Below are positions 35,066-44,593 of a DNA stretch of 64,000 nucleotides, in pieces. The notes under the pieces were generated by a model. That model did no database searches. It was given only the letters and a program-made list of their open reading frames with translations, and was not told the origin of the DNA. The position numbers and the translations under genes were made by a program. The stretch comes from Taxillus chinensis (lineage: Eukaryota; Streptophyta; Magnoliopsida; Santalales; Loranthaceae), in NCBI GenBank assembly GCA_023512835.1, contig CM042090.1, positions 58,081,865-58,145,864 on the forward strand. The letters run 5' to 3'. How positions within the stretch are numbered: position 1 is the stretch's first letter; each line of letters starts with the position of its first letter.

Positions 35066-36680
35066 TGAAATGTTCGGTGCGATCTAGTATTCTTCACTGT
35101 CTTGCAGTCCAGTCCGATGTTTTTTATTTGTGGATAGATGTTTCTCAATCTCTTTGATGATCGAAGGTAAACCTGATCAGCTTTTTGGTAATTTAATTGG
35201 AGAATGAAGTCTATTGCAGAGGAAAAGATAGCTTTTTCGTAAATGAATAAATATGCAGCTAATGTTTTGTTCATAAATATAGCTTTGAATTTTATTTTTA
35301 TCAGTGGATACATTAACAGACCCTTATCTCTTTAAAAAAACTTGGATTTTCATTTGCTCCAGTTTAGGTGCAAGTTTGAAGGACAAGTTCAGTTTATGAT
35401 ATATGTTTATGTGGCTTGGGATTTAAGAATTTTGTGTATATACTTCAAGCGTATACCTTGTCGGAGTCAATCATAAGCCATATTCAACTCAGACTTGGGT
35501 CACAAGAATGGTAGCTCCATCATTTTTATGCTTGTCACAGTATTTTAGACTTTTGCGACTTCTACAAACTTAATTTTTAATATTTAATTTTAGGGTCATT
35601 AATTTCCATTGGGGTTTTTTTAATTAATAATACTTTATGTGTGCTACCAATATTCTTAACAAATATCTATATATACTTATTTTTTGACAACTTCTTAGTA
35701 ACTTTTTTAAAGGAGATGCTACCAATTATCCTTGCTAGCATTGTATTTTGATCTTCAATCATCTTTTCTAGCGTTGGATTTCCATACATAGAAGCTGTGA
35801 TTGGATTCGTGATGAAGTTCATCCACTTGCACGGGTCTTTATAATTCACAAAAAAACCAATATAAACTAATACCTATTTAAACTTCTTTACAAACATCAT
35901 ATAGCATAAAATAACCCAAAAAATGAAGAGAACAAAATAAGACAAAACAAATAAACATAAGTAGCTAAACGAAAAACCCATATATGACATGCCAGAGAGT
36001 CTAACAAAGAAACCAAGCCAAAACGAAGCCGTAGCACGGAATACACAAAGAAACCAAGGTACACGCATAACCAAAGCCAGAATTTCACGTAGACGAAATC
36101 AAAGTACAAAACAATTCCAAAATAAGATCGAGTAGAAATTAAAAGATAAGATCGAGTAGAAATTCTTACAGGATGTAGATGTGAACTAATTGGAAGTCAA
36201 AAACGGACGGATGGATCTTCAATCTCTTTTTCGTTCAGAAACTCCCTTCCAAACCCCCAAAGTGAAAGACCTCGATTCACGTCGTTGAGGTGAGAAAAAG
36301 GTGATGCGAAGGAGATCCCGCGTGCGGAGGACTTCGGATCACAGAGCCTTGGGTTGGGTTGGTGCAATTGGGAGATTCCTTATAGCTAGGGTTCGTCGAT
36401 GAAGGATTGAGCGAGTGTGTAGGGTTCGTCGTGAGAGAGAGAGAGAGAGACTGTGTCGCGTTTGAGAGAGGGAGATTTTTTTGTTTTTTTAGGTATGGGC
36501 TAGGGTCAAAAATAAGGGAGGGATTAATTTTGGGCGTGCCGGTAACACTAAAAATATCCCGCTCACCAAAAATGGACCGCGCGCAATCCAAACCCAATTA
36601 AGATGCTGCGCGCGTTTTTAATACCAACATATTGTAACACTTTTTCAATAATGTTACCCTTTGATGTTACGGTAGAGCTG
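35066..36680 (-). other. CACTA 5' non-coding region
   Basis: AT-rich sequence without recognised domains, then a GC-richer part (36260-36600) with a GA microsatellite at 36431-36450 and AGGGTTCGTCG motifs. It may be the leader or promoter of the minus-strand TNP2 transcript. The last 90 bp carry the GTAACAC and ATGTTAC subterminal motifs. Confidence 0.55.
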
Positions 36681-36920
36681 ATTTCTTGTAGTGGATTCAC
36701 CTCTTTCTGGATTCATGATCTTAATTTCCACTGATCACCACATGACAAAAGCATGTTCACTTAGATTACTCTATTAACATGTATAGTTGAAGAAATGAAA
36801 TGGGTTAGCTCGGAATGCCTGGTGGATGAATACTCAATCGCAGTCTGATCAGCTTCTGAAGTATAGTTTTCTAATAAGATAGACAGAGCTGAATTTCTAC
36901 AAACCGGAAAGGTCAACCGA

Positions 36921-37110
36921 GAGGATTGCACAATCTACGGGGGAGAAAATGCTTTATATATTATTCAAGTAATACCCCCCGTATATGTCTCATGACCTCT
37001 TTCCTGGCTGTCTATTTGAGGGGGAGCCTTTCATTGAGAGGATCAAATGATCTACGTGGGAGCTTAAATTTCATCTATTACCTCAGTAATGGCCCCCTAA
37101 TATGTCTCGG
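36921..37110 (+). repeat. Duplicated polypurine block in the spacer (B)
   Basis: Two units read GAGGATTGCACAATCTACGG/GGGAG and GAGGATCAAATGATCTACGT/GGGAG. Each is followed by ATTACTCAGTAAT-like palindromes, CCCCC and TATGTCTC, with another AGGGGGAG between them. The same block is at 48172-48362 (E), 57982-58172 (D, minus) and, diverged, in A. The GGGGGAG runs resemble the true polypurine tract before the 3' LTR. Confidence 0.75.
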
Positions 37111-37513
37111 ATACTCCCTCCTCTAAACCTTTACTTCCGGATCTGACTGGACATGCTGTTTTGAATCGGAATAGTGGCATGCTTGGATGTATTTTCCTTC
37201 TTCAACCATGCATTTTAATCGGCTAATCACCTGCTTACTTTTGACATGTGTCCGCTTCCTCATCTTTCACTCATGAATCCTAATTTGGCCAAATTATATG
37301 ATTTTTAATTAATCTTAGCTATGTCATTCAGCAGGACGGTTTCGCTATGTTGATCTATATGAACTTGTGTATTTTTATCTGACATATGCCCTGATTCAGT
37401 AATATGATCATTCTCTCGTATGTATATGTCTATTACATTCTTTGTCATACATAAGTTCTGTTTCTCATTAGTTCGGGTTATGTCGTTCTTCACAGCCTAC
37501 TTTCTCTTATCCG

Positions 37514-37571
37514 TACTAATCCTTACCTGTTGAGCTTTTGTATTTTTAGTTTATCTTGTTTTAAGCTACAG
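37514..37571 (+). promoter_or_regulatory. Possible splice acceptor in the spacer (B)
   Basis: TACTAAT (37514-37520) resembles a branch point. A T-rich tract with TTTTTAG (to 37549) and then GCTACAG (to 37571) follow. The arrangement is kept in E (48764-48822), D (minus, 57581 downwards) and diverged A (minus, 6279 downwards). It could serve a spliced ORF3 mRNA; this is inference only. Confidence 0.35.
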
Positions 37572-38042
37572 GTTCAGATTTTCTTTGCAACCTTATCGGT
37601 AAATCTAGTCCATCATCTTGGATTTGAAGTGTTGTGGTACTTCTCTTCTCTTCGACTTTTTGACACGCAAAGGAATCTATTTCTCTCTCACCGCACTTTG
37701 TTACTATGGAAACGGTCTACTTTTCATCCGGATACTCGTCACACGACTATCGTTAATTCCGGATGATTGTGGGTTTATTCCTCCGAACTCCAGACACTGT
37801 CAAATTGCGATAATCCATGTCTTCTCTTATATCGCGTGCTTTTGAGGAGGAATCATGATGATTCATTAAATGCATATCTCAGGATGCACACACTTCTCCA
37901 GAAGGCGAACAGCTGTTACCCTTATTTGGTCATGCCGCCTCCACGTCATCTTATAATTCGAGGTGCATTGATATCAAGACTAATGACATCAGCCTGTCAA
38001 GCAGTTCACTGTTTCACCCGCTGACATTTACGGACTCAGTCT

Positions 38043-38048
38043 TATATA
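38043..38048 (+). promoter_or_regulatory. TATA box upstream of ORF3 (element B)
   Basis: TATATA in CTTATATATTCTGG lies about 120 nt before the ORF3 ATG (38164). The leader in between is CT-rich and has no ATG. Same spacing in E (49312) and D (57050). Confidence 0.55.
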
Positions 38049-38163
38049 TTCTGGTCATTCCTGCGAAGCACGAGTATTGCTCTTTTCAAATCCCTAAATC
38101 TCTCGTTGCTCCTACAATCCCCAAGACCTCACCTTTCCTCTCGCCCTTCAACTTTCGTTTGCA

Positions 38164-39529
38164 ATGGCAACCAGAATCTCTCTTTCCGGCATTAATCCCG
38201 GCTATCTGGTCGATTGGAGTGCTGTCTCCAACCCACCGGACTGGTTTTTCCATCTTCGCCCTCTACTAGAAGCCTTGCATATACTCAACTTGATCTCCAA
38301 TCCTGTCGATCTTCTTATAGACGACATTCGCAAGTATTACCAACGGATCCGCTGTACCACCGACTCAATCATCTCCTATGTTCGCGGTGAATCCATCCTC
38401 ATCACTCCCATCGTACTCCGCGCTGCTCTTCATCTTCCCCCCGGTGAACCACAGCGCCCTAATGCCGATCCGATGGTGGCTTCTATGGGTTGCACCCAAA
38501 AAGGCAAGGAATACAAGGTGAAATCCTTCCAAGGTCGTTATCGCTGTATGGCGACCATACTGAGTCGCTGTTTAATGGCTCGCACTTCAGCTCCGGACTC
38601 GGTTCCTTACGATCTTCTCCTGGCCATGTACGGCGTTTTTGAAGGTCTTCCAATGGACTGGGGGACATTTTTGTTTCGACTGCTGCAGAATGGTCCCAAG
38701 AACCATTCCTTCGGGCGCATACTTAGTATTGTCTTCCGGCATCTTCATCCGGACCATTTCGCCCGCTATGATGCCGTTCCATTTCCGTCGGCTTATTACC
38801 TCCGTTATCTTGCACCGGATGGGAACATGACAGCCTGCCGTCCCTATGCAACTCTCCGCATTCTCCCTGCCTCGGAACAACAAGGTAGTTCTATTGGTGA
38901 CCCCTCCGACAGCCAAGCCCCTGACGTCAGTTCTGCTCCCCGATCCTCCCGGATTCGGTCCGTTGCAGCACCCTCCCTTTCTCGGGCCTCCCAGCACAGC
39001 GTCCGTGCCGAACCGTCCGAGGTTGCGGGGCCATCTCAGTGCAATGCCCCTAATGCCGTTTCCTCAGCCCCCTTTGCTGTGGATGTCCCCACTCCCTCCA
39101 CCTCCGCTGTTGCTGCCGCGGTTGATACCGATGTTGCTGCCGTCATTGCTGATGTCCCAGAATCTACTCCCGAAGCTCCTTTGCCTCCCCTACCTCAACC
39201 CCGAGATTACCTTGACCATCTCTCCGCCGACACCTTAACGGACCTATGGCTCCGTTTCAGCCTTGCCCACACTGCCTCCATTCCTGACACCGATCTCCGG
39301 GTGTTTTACACGCGCCATACCCAATCCCTGGAGACCATGATCATCTGGAACTTGGACCAAGGCTTTCTTACGCCGGCCTCCATTCTAGATGTGCCATTCC
39401 CTACACCTTCCAGCCTGGTCCATGCCGCACGGAGTTCTTCCCCTGCTAAGGCTGGACCTTCTTCTCCTGCTGCCGCCATTCCCGTTGTTGGCCTCTCTGG
39501 TCAAAGCGGGTCTGCTGCTCCGGATGCTA
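38164..39529 (+). pseudogene. ORF3 of element B, 3'-truncated
   Basis: The ATG at 38164 (context GCAATGGCA) opens 455 residues of ORF3, starting MATRISLSGINPGYLVDW. Residues about 1-230 form the conserved N-terminal domain (PVDLLIDDIRKYYQRIRC, SYVRGESILITPIVLRAALH, MGCTQKGKEYKVKSFQGRYR, PYDLLLAMYGVFEGLPMDWG). Residues 230-455 are Pro/Ala/Ser-rich linker including DYLDHLSADTLTDLWLRFS. The N-terminal domain resembles Transposase_32; this is not proven. No signal peptide or membrane helix is evident. At 39529 it runs in frame into the RT of fragment C, making a 737-codon chimera. The coiled coil and the C-terminal protease-like domain are absent here. Confidence 0.75.
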
Positions 39530-40625
39530 AAGAAGTACAAGAGCACAAGGTATACAAACTGAAGAAGGCTCTGTATGGACTAAAACAAGCTCCCAGAGCG
39601 TGGTATGAAACACTGTCAGAGTTTTTAACCAAGAACAAGTTCAGAAAAGGCAAAATTGACCCCGCACTGTTTCTCAAGGAAGGAAAAGGATCACCCTTGA
39701 TAGTACAAATTTATGTGGATGGCATCATTTTCGGATCAAAGGACAAAAGGCAATGTGAAGACTTCTCCCATCTAATGAAAAGTGAATATGAAATGAGTAT
39801 GATGGGAGAACTCTCATTCTTCCTTGCATTGGAGGTCAAGCAGTTGGAGGATGGGATTTTTATCAGTCAAACCAAATACACAAAGGAGATACTAAAGAAG
39901 TTTAAGATGACTGATGTGACACACATGAAAACTCCCATTCCTACAAACGCCAAACTGGATATGGATGAAGCAGGCAAGGAGGTGGATATCTCAGAATACA
40001 GAAGCATGATTGGATCCTTGCTGTACCTAACAGCAAGCAGACCTGACATAATGTTTGCAACATGCATCTGTGCCAGATACCAAGCTAATCCCAAGGAATC
40101 CCACTTATCACATGTCAAGAGGATTATGCGGTATCTGAAGGGAACTGAGAATTTGGGACTACGGTATCCAAGAGAGTTTGATTTCAAACTGAGAGGATAT
40201 TCAGATGCAGACTTTGCAGGATGCAAGATTAATAGGAAGAGCACAAGTGGAACATGCCAACTTCTTGGCAACAGACTTGTATCCTGGTTTAGCAAGAAAC
40301 AGAATTCAGTTTCAACCTCCACAATTAAGTCAATATATTCTTTGCAGAAGTTTGTTGTGCTCAATTGCTTTGCTTGAAGGCCGTGCCTCTATATTGTGAC
40401 AATACAAGCGCCATTGCAATCTCCAACAATCCTGTTATGCATACCAAAACCAAGCACATTGAGGTCAGACATCACTTCATACGTGACCATGTGCTGAAGA
40501 AAGACATTTCCCTAAAGTATATATCCACTGATGACCAGCTTGCCGACATATTCACCAAACCACTGCAAGAAGCCAGGTTCAATGAACTTTTGACAAAACT
40601 TGGCATGTTAGATTTAAATTTATAA
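39530..40625 (+). pseudogene. Copia fragment C: RT C-terminus and RNase H
   Basis: Starts inside RT ([20 protein letters not shown]) and belongs to a related but distinct copia copy (QCEDFSHLMKSEYEMSMMGE). The catalytic YVDD reads YVDG (QIYVDGIIFGS). RNase H includes [19 protein letters not shown], then degenerates near 40322 and changes frame. It resumes at 40365 with VPLYCDNTSAIAISNNPV and ends LGMLDLNL at 40625. The reading frame is continuous with ORF3 of B upstream, by accident of the junction. Confidence 0.88.
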
Positions 40626-41701
40626 ATGTCTCAGCATGCCTTGTGTTTCATTTCAACCTAATTACCTGTGCATGAACATAAGTATGACACTGTTAATAAC
40701 TGTTTATGTCTCCATGAAAATTAGCAATGGCTAAGTGTGATTCATGCATGTCTACTGCGGGAAAGTGAGAAATCAGATGGATGAAACTTGCCACCTCTGA
40801 ACCTGGTTCAAGTCTTTTGTGCAACCTGTCATGAATGCTCAAGTCTTGAGTGAAATGAGTGCAATTCCCTTTATGGTTAAATTAAATGATATTCCATTAT
40901 CTGTCATCTTCATTTTGAGTGAATATCACTTGTGTGATATTGCATTCATTAACTAGCAAGAACTGTTGTATCTCACGATACTGTTGGCTTGCACGGAAAG
41001 GATCCTCAATGATTTAATGCTCAAAGGATGACTGAGACTGTAGTAGTTGAGAATCATAAAAAGCCTATTACTTAAGAAGAGCCACTACCTTTCACTAGAA
41101 AAAGGCAAGGTGAAAAAGGCAAAATGAAAATAGACAATAGATTGAATGCCTATCTTAGGGGGAGTCCTCACTATTCCCCTTGACTGTGTCTCTGTTAGAG
41201 TAATAGTTGGAGGTAACATTGTATGATCATGTGATTCAAAAAGATACTGTGTTGAGCTCTGTCCATGTAAAAAGGCTCATGAATAAGCACTGAAAATTGG
41301 TGCTCCACAAAAGAAAAGAGACAACTCACACAGACAATCCAAATGATCAAACTCCAAATTTTACCTATACTATGTTGTAAATTAGACAATGATAGAGTGT
41401 GTGTTCTGATTCTCAATAGGGCCATCTTGTCTCTCAAGTCATCTATGCTGAACTGAAACTCATTGTTGGGTCAGGGTTGTAGTAAGATTCGGTTGACCAT
41501 GAGCATACCAAATAGTATAATTCTAGTTCCTGAATCAAACTCACATACTGATCCGAGAGTGAGAGGGTGAGGCCTCCGCTGAGTGAGTTTTACTAAATAT
41601 GTGAGGAGACTCTAAATTCATGACTGGGTTGGAACACCTTGGTGCTGCAGCCAGTGACTCCGATGCAAGAGCTGTCCCACAGGTCCCTAAGACTGTGGAA
41701 A
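40626..41701 (+). other. Fragment C 3' non-coding region
   Basis: Downstream of RNase H, without recognised coding sequence. It contains GGGGGAGTCCTCAC near 41158, polypurine-like. It stops at the end of D's LTR (41702). No LTR of C is seen. Confidence 0.65.
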
Positions 41702-42426
41702 TGATGGTCCCTTGGAGCCTAGAGGGGGGTGAATAGGCTCTTATCTAAACTCTTTTCCTCTCTTAAGACACAAACACTTATCCAGTTAAGTGATAGAATC
41801 ACTGCGGAAGATAACCAGATAGTGGAAGTATTTTGTTTTATTATCAAAAGATAAATACAACAAAATAGAAGGAAGACTCTCTTACACTCTGTTTACAGAG
41901 GAATTCACATACTAGCCAAATTCTATCTTTTGAACTCTTGTGCAAACACAGGGTTGATCTTCACTCACATACACACATTTACACACATGTACAAGTATGA
42001 ATATTTATACAAACATTCCTAAGAGACAACCTTGGAACTTGTAGTTCCGGAATGCGTTCAGCACTAACTATTCCTCGGTAATCTCTCTGCCTTGACTGCT
42101 GCGGTTTGTGGAGCTCAAGATCTTGGGTTTGAAGAGTATAAGTGCCTTTGTGAGTTCCCAACTATAATTGAGGTTGTGCCCACATATCCGGGTGATCCAC
42201 GTGTAAGATTCTTCAGGTTCTCAACGAGTTTGTCTTACATCGGGACACCACGAGCTGATAACTTTAAATGCGGTAGTTTGAAGTAGCATCTTCTTGGTCC
42301 GGTGTAATTTTCCTTACTCCGTTGCTAATGAAGCTCGGAACCTTACTCCATGTCAGTGGTTGCTTACTCCGTATCTATTAGGTACTGGAATCCTTAGTCC
42401 GTGTCAGTGCTTCCTTATTTCGCATG
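41702..42426 (-). repeat. 3' LTR of D, part 1
   Basis: Reverse complement of the copia LTR, starting TGATGGTCCCTTGG. Broken at 42426 in the minisatellite by element E. GCATG (42422-42426) is the target site of E. Confidence 0.9.
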
Positions 42427-43967
42427 TGTTGGATCAAGCCCAGAATTTGGATAATGCTGATAAAGCCTGATGTAATTTGATCTGAGATCTTTTGTGTTTC
42501 TTTGATCATTGCAGAAGATATGTTATTAATCCGGAGATACACTCGTGAGAGCAAAGCTAAGGATAGGATACATAATCCTGATCCGGACAAGAGTGAGTGT
42601 CGTTAAACACTTGGTAAATAACCAGGTCACCAATACATACGGAATAAGGAACATTCGTGCGAACTATGAACTTAAAAGCTACGGATTACGGAATATGTTC
42701 CTAGTGCCTCAAACGGACTAAGTCAAACTGATGCGGAGTAAGAGTCTTGGTCAACAAGGTCGCACGAAGTAAAAGATTTGACGTGGAGTTAAAAAGTTAA
42801 GTCTTCCCTCAAGCGAACTAAAGTGAAGAAGACACGGAGTAAGGCATCCGAGTCTTTCATATATATGGAGTAAGGAAGTATTAATGCGGAATAAGGACCT
42901 GAGTCTTTATTCGCACGGAGTAAGGTAACTAGATGCGGAGTAAGGAATCCGGACAACTTTACTCATACGGAGTAAGGAAGCTCTAGTACGGAGTAATCAT
43001 TCCGATCCCTTAGACTCGCCCGGAGTAAGGAACTTACATACGGAGTAAGGAAGCGCTAGTACGGAGTAAGCACTCAGATCCCTTAGACTCACCCGGAGTA
43101 AGGAACTTACATACGGAGTAAGGAACTTACATACGGAGTAAGGAACTTACATACGGAGTAAGGAAGCGCTAGTACGGAGTAAGCACTCAGATCCCTTAGA
43201 CTCGCCCGGAGTAAGGAACTTACATATGGAGTAAGGAACTTACATGCGGAGTAAGGAAGCGCTGACACGGACTAAGGATTCCAATACCAAATAGATACGG
43301 AGTAAGCAACCACTGACACGGAGTAAGGTTCCGAGCTTCATTAGCAACAGAGTAAGCAAAATTACACTGGACCAAGAAGATGCTACTTCAATTCACCGCA
43401 TTTAAGGCTATCAGCTCGTGGCGTCTCGATGTAAGACAAACTCATTGAGAACCTGAAGAATCTTACACGTGGATCACCCGGATATGTGGACACAATCTTA
43501 AGTATATTTGGGAACTCACAAAGGAACTTATACTCTTCAAACCCAAGATCTTGAGCTCCACAAACCGCAGCAGTCAAGACAGAGAGATTACTGAGGAATA
43601 GTTAGTGCTGAACCCATTCCGGAACTACAAGTTCTAAGGTTGTCTTTAAGGAATGCTTGTATAAATATTCATACTTGTACATTTGTAAAAGTATGTGTGC
43701 GAACGAGCCTGAATAACCTGTGTATGCACAAGAGCTCAAAGAGATAATCTAGGCTAGTGTGTGAAATCCCTTTGTAAACAGAGTGTAAGAGAGTCTTGCT
43801 TCTATTTTGTTGTATTTATCTTTTGATAATAAAACAAAATACTTCCACTATCTGGTTATCTTCCGCAGTGATTCTATCACTTGACTAGATTAGTGTGGTG
43901 CCTTAAGAGATCAAAAAAGTTTCGATAAGAGCCTATTCACCCCCCTCTAGGCTCCAAGGGACCATCA
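42427..43967 (+). repeat. 5' LTR of element E
   Basis: TGTTGGATCAAGCCC to GGGACCATCA, 1541 bp. The CGGAGTAAGGAA minisatellite spans about 42831-43370 and has one or more extra units relative to the 3' LTR. TATAAATA at 43660-43667. Confidence 0.95.
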
Positions 43968-43969
43968 AG

Positions 43970-43981
43970 TGGTATCAGAGC
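43970..43981 (+). other. Primer-binding site, tRNA-iMet (element E)
   Basis: TGGTATCAGAGC, 2 nt after the 5' LTR, as in element B. Confidence 0.93.
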
Positions 43982-44028
43982 AAGTTCTATTTGTTCTAAA
44001 TAGAGATCCCACTCTTTCGCTCTCAGCA

Positions 44029-44593
44029 ATGGCCGAAGAAAGCAGTATGCTATTCAACACTCGCCTTAACTCCGGAGGTGCACAAGAGCCCATCCCAAAT
44101 CGAAGCAGCAGTGAAAACGTCGACCCACCTCAACCTGCGGCTGCTGCCGCTCCTCAACCACGGAGTTCTGGTTTTACTCTGACGAAACCGGCCAAATTCA
44201 CACTTGAGCTTTTCTCCCAGTGGAAAGCTCGCGTGAAGATGTTTATGGTATGCCATGATCATCTCATGTGGCCATGTCTTCATCAGGAGATTCCAATTCC
44301 GATGACTATCGGAGAACATGGAGTTAGGAGGCCAAAGATAGATGTTGAACTTACCAACGATGAAAAAGCCTGGCAGTGCGCTAGTGAAAAGGCTCTGGCC
44401 TATGTTATATCATCTTTGGATTCCGAGGCTTTCACAGACGTCCAGGGCTGCACGACAGCAAAAGCTGTTTGGGATAAACTGACAATCCTCTATGAGGGGA
44501 GTCAGTCCCAAATGCAAAATGTGATATGTACTCTCAGGCAGAACTTTGAGAGTTTCAATCATAAACCAGGCGAATCACTCGAAAGTATCTATC
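44029..44593 (+). pseudogene. gag N-terminal part of element E
   Basis: The ATG at 44029 gives MAEESSMLFNTRLNSGGA and about 188 residues of capsid-type Gag, nearly identical to B (WKARVKMFMVCHDHLMWPCL, AKAVWDKLTILYEGS, GESLESIYR). At 44593 it jumps directly into the sequence that follows the protease active site in B (VALVEGLKHNLL, in another frame). The nucleocapsid zinc knuckle, the coiled coil and the protease DSG motif are deleted. Confidence 0.9.

Larger units (their letters stand above)
26816..36693 (-). mobile_element. CACTA (En/Spm-type) transposon, 9.9 kb
   Basis: Ends are CACTACAAGAAAT (26816-26828) and its inverse ATTTCTTGTAGTG (36681-36693), a perfect 13 bp terminal inverted repeat. 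The 3 bp target duplication GAT is present on both sides (26813-26815 and 36694-36696). Joining the flanks restores the copia spacer as seen in element E. Inside, both on the minus strand, are a TNP2-like transposase and a TNPA-like gene. Subterminal repeats of GTAACACTTTTT and TGTGTTAC occur at both ends. TNP2 is frameshifted, so it probably cannot move on its own. Confidence 0.96.
36694..38163 (+). other. Element B pol-ORF3 spacer (main part)
   Basis: Non-coding spacer that continues 26604-26815. It contains the repeated polypurine block, a conserved TACTAAT/CTACAG site, a 75-codon ORF (37618-37845) and the ORF3 TATA box. A 62-codon antisense ORF (37493-37305) also recurs in E and D. Confidence 0.75.
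18949..39529 (+). mobile_element. Copia element B (SIRE-like), carrying a CACTA insertion
   Basis: 5' LTR (18949-20267), iMet primer site, gag with a scrambled and inverted middle, protease, integrase, RT-RNase H (to 26603), spacer, and ORF3 (38164-39529). The spacer is split by a 9878 bp CACTA transposon. ORF3 breaks off at 39529, where sequence of another copia copy (C) begins, so B has no 3' end or 3' LTR. Loss of the end by recombination between related elements is the simplest explanation. Confidence 0.88.
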
